A stretch of 64,000 nucleotides of DNA from Pohlia nutans. Its lineage: Eukaryota > Streptophyta > Bryopsida > Bryales > Mniaceae. The notes under the pieces are model-generated. The model did not search any database, had not been told where the DNA came from, and was given only the letters and a program-made list of their open reading frames with translations. The stretch covers positions 12,730,501 to 12,794,500 of the forward strand of contig CM040107.1 of NCBI GenBank assembly GCA_022496805.1, given 5' to 3'. Position 1 is the stretch's first letter; every line of letters starts with the position of its first letter. The translations under genes and the position numbers were made by a program. Shown here one piece after another: positions 44,301 to 55,739 of this stretch.

Positions 44301-47300
44301 TTGATTTTTTTGAACACTTAACTTGGTTTTTGTTGTGTGAATTCTCAAAGCAATCTAATCCATGTGGAAGCCCTTTCCTTACTCAGTCAGTACCGGCCTC
44401 ACTGTGGAGGTCAATTTTTTATTTTTTTGAACACTTAACATGGTTTTTGTTGTGTGAATTCTCTAAGCAATCTAATCCATATGGAAGCCCTTTCCTTACC
44501 CAGCCGGTACCGGCCTCACTGTGGAGGTCAATTTTTTATTTTTTTGAACACTCAACATGGTTTTTGTTGTTTGAATTCTCTAAGCAATCTAATCCATATG
44601 GAAGCCCTTTCCTTACCCAGCCGGTACCGGCCTCACTGTGGAGGTCAATTTTTGATTTTTTTGAACACTCAACTTTGTTTATTTGTGTGAATTCTCAAAG
44701 CAATCTAATCCATGTGGAAGCCCTTTCGTTACCCGGCCGGTACCGGCCTCACTGTGGAGGTCAATTTTTTATTTTTTTTATCACTCAACATGGGCAATTT
44801 GTGTGAATTCTCAAAGCAGTCTAATCTATGTAGAAGCGCTGTCCTTACCCAGCCGGTACCGGCCTCACTGTGGAGGTCAATTCCTGATTCTTTTGAACAC
44901 TCAACTTGGTTTTTGTTGTGTGAATTCTCAAAGCAATCTAATCCATGTGGAAGCGCTGTCCTTACTTTGCCAGTACCGGCTTCACTGTGGAGGTCAATTA
45001 TTGATTTTTTTGAACACTCAACTTGGTTTTTGTTCTGTAAATTCTCAAAGCAATCTAATCCATGTGGAAGCCCTGTCCTTACTCAGCCGGTACCGGCCTC
45101 ACTGTGGAGGTCAAATTTTGATTTTTTTGAACACTCAACTTGGTTTTTGTTGTGTGAATTCTCAAAGCAATCTAATCCATGTGGAAGCGCTGTCCTTACC
45201 CAGCCGGTACCGGCCTCACTGTGGAGGTCAATTATTGATTTTTTTGAACACTCAACTTGGTTTTTGTTCTCTAAATTCTCAAAGCAGTCTAATCCATGTG
45301 GAAGCCCTGTCCTTACTCAGCCGGTACCGGCCTCACTGTGGAGGTCAAATTTTGATTTTTTTGAACACTCAACTTTGTTTTTTTTGTGTGAATTCTCAAA
45401 GCAATCTAATCCATGTGGAAGCGCTGTCCTTACCCAGCCGGTACCGGCCTCACTGTGGAGGTCAATTTTTGATTTTTTTGAACACTTAACTTTGATTTTT
45501 TGAGTGAATTCTCAAAGCAATCTAATCCATGTGGAAGCGCTGTCCTTACCCAGCCGGTACCGGCCTCACAGTGGAGGTCAATTTTTGATTTTTTTTGTAC
45601 ACTCAACATGGTTTTTGTTGTGTGAATTCTCTAAGCAATCTAATCCATATGGAAGCCCTTTCCTTACCCAGCCGGTACCGGCCTCACTGTGGAGGTCAAT
45701 TTTTGATTTTTTTGAACACTCAACTTTGTTTATTTGTGTGAATTCTCAAAGCAATCTAATCCATGTGGAAGCCCTTTCGTTACCCGGCCGGTACCGGCCT
45801 CACTGTGGAGGTCAATCTTTTTTTTTTTTTATCACTCAACATGGGCAATTTGTGTGAATTCTCAAAGCAGTCTAATCTATGTAGAAGCGCTGTCCTTACC
45901 CAGCCGGTACCGGCCTCACTGTGGAGGTCAATTCCTGATATTTTTGAACACTCAACTTGGTTTTTGTTGTGTGAATTCTCAAAGCAATCTAATCCATGTG
46001 GAAGCGCTGTCCTTACTTTGCCGGTACCGGCCTCACTGTGGAGGTCAATTATTGATTTTTTTGAACACTCAACTTGGTTTTTGTTCTGTAAATTCTCAAA
46101 GCAATCTAATCCATGTGGAAGCCCTGTCCTTACTCAGCCGGTACCGGCCTCACTGTGGAGGTCAAATTTTGGTTTTTTTGAACACTCAACTTTGTTTTTT
46201 TGTGTGAATTCTCAAAGCAATCTAATCCATGTGGAAGCGCTGTCCTTACCCAGCCGGTACCGGCCTCACTGTGGAGGTCAATTTTTGATTTTTTTGAACA
46301 CTTAACTTTGATTTTTTGAGTGAATTCTCAAAGCAATCTAATCCATGTGGAAGCGCTGTCCTTACCCAGCCGGTACCGGCCTCACAGTGGAGGTCAATTT
46401 TTGATTTTTTTGAACACTCAACTTGGTTTTTCTTTGTGAATTCTCAAAGCAATCTAATCCATGTGGAAGCCCTGTCCTTACTCAGCCGGTACCGGCCTCA
46501 CAGTGGAGGTCAAATTTTGATTTTTTTGAACACTCAACTTTGTTTTTTTGTGTGAATTCTCAAAGCAATCTTATCTATGTGAAAGCCCTTTCCTTACCCA
46601 GTCGGTACCGGCGTCACTGTAGAGGTCAATTTTTGATTTTTTTGAACACTCAACTTTGTTTTTTTGTGTAAATTCTCAAAGAAATCTAATCCATGTGGAA
46701 GCGTTGTCCTTACCCAGCCGGTACCGGCCTCATTGTGGAGGTCAATTTTTTATTTTTTTGAACACTCAACTTTGTTTTTTTGTGTGAATTCTCAAAGCAA
46801 TCTAATTTATGGGGAAGCCCTGTCCTTACCCAGCCGGTACCGTCCTCACTGTGGAGGTCAATTTTTGATTTTTTTGAACACTCAACTTTGTTTTTTTGTG
46901 TGAATTCTCAACGCAATCTAATCCATGTGGAAGCGGTGTCCTTACCTAGCCGGTACCGTCCTCACTGTGGAGGTCAATTTTTGATTTTTTTGAACACTCA
47001 ACTTGGTTTTTGTTGTGTGAATTTTCAAAGCAATCTAATCCATGTGGAAGCCCTTTCCTTACCCAGCTGGTACCGGCCTCAATGTGGAGGTCAATTTTTG
47101 ATTTTTTTGAACACTCAACTTGGTTTTTGTTGTGTGAATTCTCAAAGCAATCTAATCCATGTGGAAGCCCTCTCCTTACCCAGTCGGTACCGGCCTCACT
47201 GTGGAGGTCAATTTTTGATTTTTTTGAACACTCAACCCGTTTTTTTGGTGTGAATTCTCAAAGCAATCTAATCCATGTGGAAGCCCTTTCCTTACCCAGC

Positions 47301-49436
47301 CGGTACCGGCCTCAATGTGGAGGTCATTTTTTATTTTATTTGAACACTAGAGTGCTGGAACTACAATATGTCAGAGCCCAACTTATATTGAACCATGGAG
47401 TTATTTTGATCTCAATGAAGTTGGCGACCAGAACTTTGATTTGTCTTTGAGCTAAGGATTTAGGGTTTAGTACTCTATGGGTAGTGGTTACAACTTTGAA
47501 CGAAGTGTTAAGATGCAACGATCTTGTTTCTCTTGTGAGGAAATTTCTCTATATTGTATGTACACTACGGTTTTCTTTCCGATTAATTATGGACCTATGC
47601 GGTTTAATGTGTCATGCTGGTCTTTTCATGGTGGTTAAGTTGGAATATTGTGTATTGTAGATCACACATGGTATGGATTAAATGGGGATTTTGTGTAATA
47701 GGTTATATATTGAATACATGTGCATTTCGTGTGAGGAAGATCATACGTGGTATGGAATAATTGGGGATTTCTTGTACCATAATTCACACGTTTTATTAAT
47801 TCAATTGCGATTTTCTGTACTAGAGATCACACGTGATATTGATTCTATGTGGATATCGTGTACCATAGATTACAAGTGGTATTGAGTTCATATGTAGTCA
47901 GTGCTCAAATGCTAACATCGTTTTGGTGTCTATAGAGCAATCTCCATTGGATACAAAGGGTGAAATTCAAGAAAATGAAGGAGAAGACCTTGAAGGTGCT
48001 AATCTATCATGATGATGATTCACATTGCCTGTTTATTATTTATCTTTGAAATACTAAATTTTTGATCTTCATTATTTTGAAGGTGATTCTGGCGACCTTG
48101 GTGATCCCGTTGACCTTGGTGACCGTACGCAAGATGGGCGGTTGAGTGAGAGGGACGTTCATTCACAGCTAAACTCTATTCTCTTGAGTGAGACCCCTAA
48201 TACACGATCTCGAATTGAACGACTGCGGTTCCAACCTCGTTACAAGTCCAGTTTGCTAATTCCTCTCTGTAGAATGGTATGTCTTCCTGTTGTGAGACCT
48301 TTTCTCAAAAACGATGTCATGAAGCTGGCTTCCCATTTTATCAAAAATGGATACATGGAAGGTAACGGTGTATTCTATGTGGCCACTGAGGACAACGACG
48401 GTAAGACCAAACTTGTCACTCCAGAAATTAAATCATCTTGGAGTCACCATTGGGTTCGTGTCAACGATGATTTCGAATCCATGCTTGCTGCAGATCCCAT
48501 CCTCAATGTGTTCTGTGGGAAGATGTGTCATGTTTGGGATGGAAACCATAGAGTCCAGGCTTGGATGCCAATCATAAATCAGGACCATTCAAATGATCTT
48601 GGATGGCATTACTTAGTTGATAGCATCATCCTGGAGGTGAAAGGAGATGTACCCACGATGCTTACTGCTCTACACGAAGTCAATTGGTACGATTTCTATT
48701 ACTGATTAACTTTGCTTTTATGTAGTTTTTGTGTATGATTTCATAACTAGACTTATTCAAATGTATTTGATTTAACAGGAGAAATGAAAAGTCTCATGTG
48801 ACTTCCAACCTTGTCCATAAACTCTATCGAGTTCGAACCATTGGGGCTCAACCTCTCTCATATTTTAAATCATTCGTGCCACTTGAGGACCTTCGACTCT
48901 CTGATCAGAAACAGAAGGGTGACAAGAGCCAGACATGGTTTTCATTGACTGTTGATTCTCTCAGTGCTCTTCTGAATCAGGTATAACCGTCACTTAACTG
49001 CTGAAGTTTGTGTATAATGTTGGCAATTAGTTCTTTCATAATGTCTGTTTAATTGTTGTCTTCCTATTGCAGCAAGAGATTGGAGAAGCAACCGCCGTTG
49101 CTCAGAGGAGATTTTATGAGAGATATCCTAATCCAGAAGATTGGACTGCTAAGAGACTTGAGGAACTGGTGCACAGGGCTGTGAAGAAAACCAAAGTTCA
49201 TTACAAGGGTGAGTTGAAGAAGATGCTGCGTGTTGCTGATCCCAGCAATACCATACCTTTTCTAGAGGAAGTGAAGTATCACTATGAGTCTCATGATGAA
49301 GATCCAGAGATGAAGCTTGAGAAGCTTTGGATGTTTGGCACCAGCGTTATGGATCCTATAATGAAGGTTCTTTGGCTTGAACGTTGGAATCAGCCTGCAA
49401 AACTCCGAGTGCAACTCAGGTTTCCTAAACCAAACT
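38310..49436 (+). CDS. Six-exon gene with a D-G-N-H-R (ParB/Srx-like?) motif; intact frame, 3' end lost
   Basis: Exons: 38310-38600, 39298-39445, 47936-47995, 48083-48686, 48779-48980, 49073-49436. All introns are GT-AG and the phases agree (0, 1, 1, 2, 0), giving an open frame of 556 codons without a stop. The N-terminus is basic (KRRRKSS), then acidic (EDEESDSEEES). The exon-4 part holds CHVWDGNHRVQAWMP near residue 320. A D-G-x-H-R loop occurs in ParB/sulfiredoxin-fold proteins, but this link is tentative. Exon 6 (RRFYERYPNPEDWTAKRL) runs into satellite at 49437, so the natural end is missing. It is divergent from the transposase in the same 20-kb block and could be an accessory gene of that element or a captured host gene. 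Confidence 0.65.
38601..39297 (+). other. Intron 1 of the six-exon gene
   Basis: Donor AAG/GTAATA and acceptor near TTCAGCAG/ATG. It holds a short (TA)n run near 38765 and a chance 110-codon ORF (38857-39189) that shows no family features. Confidence 0.6.
39471..47347 (+). repeat. 117-bp minisatellite, about 67 units, inside intron 2
   Basis: Each unit of 116-117 bp contains GAATTCTCAAAGCAATCTAA, GGAAGC(G/C)CTGTCCTTACCCA, the perfect palindrome GCCGGTACCGGC, and GAGGTCAATTTTTGATTTTT. Alternating variants give a 233-bp two-unit period over much of 40.7-44.2 kb. A nine-unit block of 1051 bp is repeated (44670 against 45721, both with the rare CCTTTCGTTACCCGGCC form). Long open frames arise only because 117 is a multiple of three. 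The donor CAG/GTATAC is at 39445/39446 and the acceptor TCTATAG at 47935, so the array fills most of an 8.5-kb intron. Confidence 0.9.
47348..47935 (+). other. Remainder of intron 2
   Basis: Unique AT-rich sequence. At 47660-47890 there are about four degenerate copies of a roughly 50-60-bp word containing GATCACACGTGGTATTGAT and TGTACCATA. The intron ends with GGTGTCTATAG at 47935. Confidence 0.5.
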
Positions 49437-52146
49437 TTAGTGATTCAGGGATTCACCATAGACCATGGACACCGTGGGCAGTCAGAGAGCCACCACATTC
49501 CAAGGTTGGATGGGTATAATGCATGGATGTGTTGTCCTCTTTGAAGGACTCATGTAATGTTGCGATATTCCATGTATTCGATGCCAACTCTATTGTATAC
49601 ACCCTGCTCAGACTTGTACATGTATTGCATGCTTGGATTTGGCATTTTTGAAAATTGTATGCTTGTTAGGAGATGGATTCACCATGGACCTTGGACACCG
49701 CGGGCAGTTAGTGATTGAGGGATTGACCATGGATCATGAACACCGTGGGCAGTCACGGAGCCACGACATTCCAAGGTTGGATGGGTATGATGCATGGATG
49801 TGTTGTCCACTTTGAGGGACTCATGTAATGATGCGATGTTCCATGTATTGGATGCGAACTCTATTGCATACACCCTGCTCAGACTTGTACATGTATTGCA
49901 TGCTTGGAATTGGCATTTTTGAAAATTGTATGCTTGTTAGGAGATAGATTCACCGTGGACTGTGGACAGTGCGGGCAGTTAGTGATTCAGGGATTCACCA
50001 TGGACCATGGACACCGTGGGCAGTCAGAGAGCCACCACATTCCAAGGTTGGATGGGTATGATGCATGGATGTGTTGTCCTCTTTGAGGGACTCATGTAAT
50101 GCTGCGATGTTCCATGTTTTCCATGCAAACTCTATTGTATACACGCTGCTCTGACTTGTACATGTATTGCATGCTTGGAATTTGCATTTTTGAAATTTGT
50201 ATGCTTGTTAGGAGATGGATTCACCATGGACCTTGGACACTGCGGGCAATTTGTGATTCACGGATTCATCGTGCACCATGGACACCGTGGATAGTCAAGG
50301 AGCCACCACATTCTAACGTTGGATGGGTATGATGCATGGATGTGTTGTACTCTTTGAGGGACTCATGTAATGCTGCGATGTTCCATGTTTTCCATGCAAA
50401 CTCTATTGTATACACGCTGCTCTGACTTGTACATGTATAGCATGCTTGTAATTTGCATTTTTGAAAATTGTATGCTTGTTAAGAGATGGATTCACCATCG
50501 ACCTTGGACACTACGGGCAGTTAGTAATTCCGGGATTCACCATGGACCATGGACACCGTGGGCAGTCAGGGATCTATTACATTCCAAGGTTGCATGGGTA
50601 TGATGCATGGATGAATTGTCCTCTTTGAAGGACTCATGTAATGCTGCGATGTTCCATGTTTTCCATGCGAGCTCTATTGTATACACGCTGCTCTGACTTG
50701 TACATGTATTGCCTGCTTGGAATTTGCATTTTTGAAATTTGTATGCTTGTTAGAAGATGGATTCACCGTGGACCTTGGAGACTGCGGGCAGTTAGTGATT
50801 CCAGGATTCACCATGAACCATGGACACTGTGGGCAGTCAGGGATCTATTACATTCCAAGGTTGGATGGATTAGATGCATGATGACTTGTCCTCTTTGACA
50901 GTCTGATGTAATGCTGCGGTGTTCCTTGTTCTCCATGCGAACTCTACTGTATACACCCTGCTCAAACTTGTACATGTATTGGATGCTTGGAATTTGCATT
51001 CTTGAAACTTGTATGCTTGTTAAGAGATCGATTCACCATGGACCTTGGACACTGCGGGCAATTTGTGATTCAGAGATTCACTATGCACCATAGTCACCGT
51101 GGGCAGTCAAGGAGCCACCACATTCCAAGGTTGGATGGGTATGATGCATGGATGTGTTCTCCTCTTTCAGGGACTCATGTAATGCTGCGATGTTCTATGT
51201 CTTCCATGCGAATTCTATTGTATACACCCTGCTCAGACTTGTACATAAATTGCATGCTTGGAGTTTGCATTCTTGAAAATTGTATGGTTGTTCGGAGATG
51301 GATTCACCATGGACTATGGACACTGCGGGCAGTTAGTGATTCAGGGATTCACCATGGACCATGGACACCGTGGGCAGTCACGGAGCCACCACATTCCAAG
51401 GTTGGATGGGTATGATGCATGGATGTGTTGTTTTTTTGAGGGACTCATGTAATGCTACGATGTTCCTTGTTTTCCATGCGAACTCTACTGTATACACCCT
51501 GCTCAGACTTGTACATATATTGCATGCTTGGAATTTGCATTTTTGATAACTGTATGCTTGTTAGGAGATGGATTCACCATGGACCTTGGACACTGCGGGC
51601 AATTAGTGATTCAGGGATTCATCATGGACCATGGACACCGTGGGCAGTCAGGGATCTATTACATTCCAAGGTTGGATGGATATGATGCATGGATGTGTTG
51701 TACTCTTTGAGGGACTCATGTAATGCTGCGATGTTCCAAGTTTTCCATGCGAACTCTATTGTATACACCCTGCTCAGACTTGTACATGTATTGCATGCTT
51801 GGAATTTGCATTTTTGAAAATTGTATGCTTGTTAGGAGATGGATTCACCATGGACCTTGGACACTACGGGCAGTTAGTGATTCCGGGATTCACCATGGAC
51901 CATGGACACCGTGGACAGTCAGGGAGCCACCACATTCCAAGGTTGGATGGGTATGATGCATGGATGTGTTGTCCTCTTTGAGGGACTGATGTAATGCTGC
52001 GTTGTTCCTTGTTTTCCATGCGAACTCTACTGTATACACCCTGCTCAGACTTGTACATGTATTGCATGCTTGGAATTTGCATTTTTGATAATTGTATGCT
52101 TGTTAGGAGATGGATTCACCATGGACCTTGGACACTGCGGGCAATC
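49437..52146 (+). repeat. 271-bp satellite, block 4 (10 monomers)
   Basis: Begins at AGTGATTCAGGGATTCACC directly after the truncated exon 6 and ends at GCGGGCAAT before CACTAGTAC. Ten monomers of 271 bp. Compared with the phase at 29093, about 53 bp of a monomer are missing, so the 20-kb block sits in the array with a small loss or a shifted register. Confidence 0.95.
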
Positions 52147-52678
52147 ACTAGTACAAACCATGGTGTTTTGCTACCAACCAAACTTTGTAAAAAACATCAA
52201 ACTTGTATATTGGTTCTATGTAACATCAACATTGGTGGCAAAAAAAACCTCCTACCTCCATTGATGTTTGTACGTGAATTTTATTTGGATTTGACAGCAT
52301 TGACATTGCAATATTTATTATTTGTATATTGTTGGATTTTAAAGGCAACTGAGACATAACTAATTCATTATATTTCTTACTTTTTATCTTTTTCACGTTT
52401 TGTTTGTACTTTGGTTTTTCATAGTTTTATAATTTTTCAATGATGCAAAAAAAACCCTTGTATAATGATATCATGTATTCATGATTACGATATCCATCTA
52501 CGTATAAGACTTATGTTTAGGATGTTGCATATCCTTTTTCAAGGGTTTCTCACATATAACAACATACACATCACGTGGTTCAACAAAGTATCATAATTTA
52601 TACACATCATCTTTAAAATATTGACGAATATCATGTAATACAAAAAATTTGGTGAATTATGTCCCATGTTAATTTTGA
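52147..52678 (+). mobile_element. AT-rich segment starting with a CACTA-like end
   Basis: The satellite stops at a sequence starting CACTAGTACAAACC, a form known from plant CACTA (EnSpm) termini. No matching inverted end with a 3-bp duplication was found, and no transposase is visible. The rest is low-complexity AT-rich DNA. Confidence 0.3.
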
Positions 52679-52921
52679 GAAATACGTGAATTACAAGAAT
52701 TATATGAATTTCAAAAATTACACGAATTGCAAGAAATACATGAATGTCAAGAATTATACGAGTTACAAGAAATACATGAATGTCAGGAAGTACGTGAATT
52801 ACAAAAAATACATGAATCACGTGAATTTGGAGATTTGCGTGAATTACATGAATTATGTGAGTTTCAAGAATTACGTGAATTACGTGAGTTCCAAGAATTA
52901 CGTGAATTACAAGAATTTCAA
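52679..52921 (+). repeat. 9-bp tandem array, 27 units
   Basis: 243 bp divide exactly into 27 nonamers of the form GAATTACGT / GAATTACAA, with drift of one or two bases. Because 9 is a multiple of three, the frame is open and would read Glu-Leu-Arg/Gln repeats. That does not make it a gene; there is no supporting start or flank. Confidence 0.9.
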
Positions 52922-53910
52922 CATTCTGCAAATGGATGTTGATATAAATTTGTTACGAACATACATCTTAAGTGTGCAGAGCAGGTCTGCCGTGATATTG
53001 TTATGAATAATGTAGCCTTCTAACAGTTCAAGCTTCAAAATGTCAAAGCGAGAAAACTACGTCTAACAATCTTTACAATCCCTCCCAAGCGTCTTTCTTG
53101 GAAACCTGTCCACTTGTATAGCTACAAATACTAACTCGTCTCCTGACTCTTCCAAAGAAACACAAAAACAAACTCGCAAACTGAAAACAGGGAACCAAAA
53201 CAGGAACCAGAGTGCGTCACATTCCTCCTAACGTTGCTCTTTCTTTGCCAAAAGACGTTATAGCGTGTAAGATGAATTCAAAAATCAATCAGACCAAAGG
53301 ACTCCTCCTCAATCCCACTGGTTGAAGGAATCTAGCATCCTTCCAATGCAGTGCATCTCAATCTTCGCCGTGTTCATTTTCTACATGGTCACTCCCGAAG
53401 TTGTCCAATTCGCAATGTAGTCACGATTGCTGAGCATAAATTTCCAGCTTAAGCAGCGAGTAAAATTTCCGTGTCCATGCAATTGCAATTTCTTAGCTGC
53501 AGTGACAATCACAACAAACTCCGTATCCTATTTCCACTCGAACTCAAAAAGGAGAAACTAAAATCAGCAGACTTGATCTTGGAAGAAATGATAATAAGAA
53601 TGGTAATAATGCGTCATCTGCTTATTCTGGAAAATATCAAAGACCTAGCAAAAAAAATGTACTCTAATAATAGGAACTGTTTGCAAATGCACACTTTAAA
53701 TTGTACATGTAGCCCCTTAGATCAAGAGCAGAGCTAACAGCTTAGACAATAGTCCTATATGTCTAGTCTCTTATTCAACACATGCAGTGTTCTTCACTGA
53801 TTCTAGTGCTATAAAATTTGGTCTCATCTGAATTATGTTTTTCACATTATGATTGGTTGAATTTCATTTTAAAACCTTGGATCCTTAGTTCAAGATTGAA
53901 GAAGACTTAC
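52922..53910. other. No gene assigned
   Basis: AT-rich, with short ORFs lacking any protein-like pattern. Further 3' exons of the minus-strand gene next door could lie here, but none can be supported. Confidence 0.4.
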
Positions 53911-55739
53911 TGACGTGTGATCGATAAAGAGCGAAGCCACTTAGCAAGACATGATGTATGGAATGGCCAGCCACAACTTCCATTGTCACAAACACGGTCT
54001 GGTATACTGCCTTTGTCACTTGTCCCTTCCTTGCCTGACCATATAATTTGAGTTTGAATATGTCAAGGCTTGTGTCTTCTACAAAAACTAACATCAATTG
54101 AGACCCTATAAAATGAAAAAAAAAAAAAAAAAAAACATTTAGTAAGCGTATGTTTAGTAGCCAAGAGTCCATGTGACATGGAACATATGCAGAGGAAGTA
54201 TGAGCTTCTATTTCTAGCAAGAAACTCAACCCCTAAAAGACCAAGGATTCATGGTTATACAACAATGATTTCAATTGATGATATTGTGATAAACATGTTG
54301 ACCCGCATGTTGAGGCCAAACTCAAATATTTGAGACGTAATCAAACTGAATTTTTTGAGATGTCATAAACTGGGACAAACACAGATGGTGTGCATATGTT
54401 TAGTAGTTTCCATTTGACATGGAACATATGCAGAGAAAATACAAGCTTCTAATTTCTAGCAAGAGACTCATCCTCTAAAAGACCAAGGATTCATGATTAT
54501 ATAACAATCAATTCAATTCACGATATTGTGAAAATATAATTCAGATAGAATCAAATTTTATATCACTAGAATCACTAAAGAACATTGCATGATGTGATCA
54601 AAGAGTAAATAAATTTAGATGAAATATGACCTACTAAAAACTACATAAACAAAAACATAAAGCCCAATTTCAGGGGTTAAGACATTTGTGATTTAGTACA
54701 AAGTTTGAGGACAATACCGTTGAGTAACAGATAGTTGTAGCACATGATGCGCTCTGAACTCATGTCGTCACAACCAAAATCTTGTGGAGATGGGAACGTG
54801 ACACCAATACATCTTCCAAATTCTCTCACACAAGCCTCTTCATCTTCCTGCACATGTTATTCATACGATTCAGAACCCCATACAATTGTCCCTCTCTATT
54901 ATAACATGTTTGGGAAGGCCTAACTTCAAGGTGGCTTAGTCACAGAAATGACTTCTCACATGTGTGGTCATTCTTAGTCACAAATGATTTCTATTTTCTC
55001 AGAGAATTGATTTCTATTTCACAGAAATGATTTTAGTGGTAGTCCTTGACACAGTTCTTAGAGGTGTCTTGGTTTATGGTGTTGTTGCCTTAGTTTTTCA
55101 GAGCTCTAAGCACTTGAAAGTCGCCATTTCAAAGGTTTGAGCACCTGAATGTCACATTTTTGGCGCTCTGAAATCCACTATTTTAACAAATATGACCAAC
55201 TAAACACTAGACATGTTGTCATCAACAATAAGGCTTAGATTATGTCATGAGAGAGGCAGTACCAACAGTTCATGTTGCTGGAAATTCGTAGTCAAAGAGG
55301 GCCAACTGCGGTGTCAGACCCAAAAAACCTGTACCTAGTAAGAGAGCTCCAGCAATACTCTTAAAAACAATCTAGAGTACACTCAAGTGGCTATTGAGAT
55401 ATCTACACATGCAATTGAAACATCTCAGAAACTTTAATTCACATTATTCAAACTGGAAAAATGTGACTGATCTAGCATTTCTGATAAGGCTGCAGTATGT
55501 AATGGGCTAAAAATAATTTGACTAAACAATTTTATGTCACACCTTTGGTAACCAATGTACATGAGTTCATAACTTGCCATATGGAAAGTGTCCAATCACA
55601 TGTTGACATAATAGCAAATATTTAGGAATGTGATATTGATAATAATGAGTTCACAGTGTATTAGCACAAGGTATACTTACTCTGGTAGAGTTCGAGGTGA
55701 AAAACGGTAGGACGGTGATACACAATGAGCAATGGCCAT
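53911..55739 (-). CDS. Three exons of an unrecognised multi-exon gene
   Basis: Minus-strand exons 55681-55739, 54718-54847 and 53911-54105 have AG acceptors and GTAAGT, GTATTG and GTAAGT donors. Their phases agree: the first ends in phase 0, the second in phase 1, the third continues. Joined they read GHCSLCITVLPFFTSNSTR, EDEEACVREFGRCIG, MSSERIMCYNYLLLNG, then LMLVFVEDTSLDIF, LYGQARKGQVTKAVYQTVFV and AGHSIHHVLLSGFALYRS. That looks like conserved globular protein and not repeat-derived sequence. I do not recognise the family. A possible acidic upstream exon ends at a GTAAGT donor at 57171 (exon end 57172) with a compatible phase. The true 5' and 3' ends are unknown. Confidence 0.5.
54140..54540. 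repeat. Direct repeat of about 150 bp inside an intron
   Basis: 54140-54300 and 54388-54540 share GTTTAGTAG, GACATGGAACATATGCAGAG, TTTCTAGCAAGA.ACTCA, AAAAGACCAAGGATTCATG and CGATATTGTG-like words, spaced about 241 bp. The copies have diverged noticeably. They lie between the second and third exons of the minus-strand gene. Confidence 0.7.

Noticed and set aside
44683..45503. Overlapping ORFs of more than 260 codons in the 117-bp minisatellite
   Set aside because: They arise because 117 is divisible by three; two frames are open at once, the translation is a 39-residue repeat, and the whole array lies inside an intron.
39471..47347. CRISPR-like array
   Set aside because: Units are contiguous with no unique spacers, and the genome is eukaryotic.
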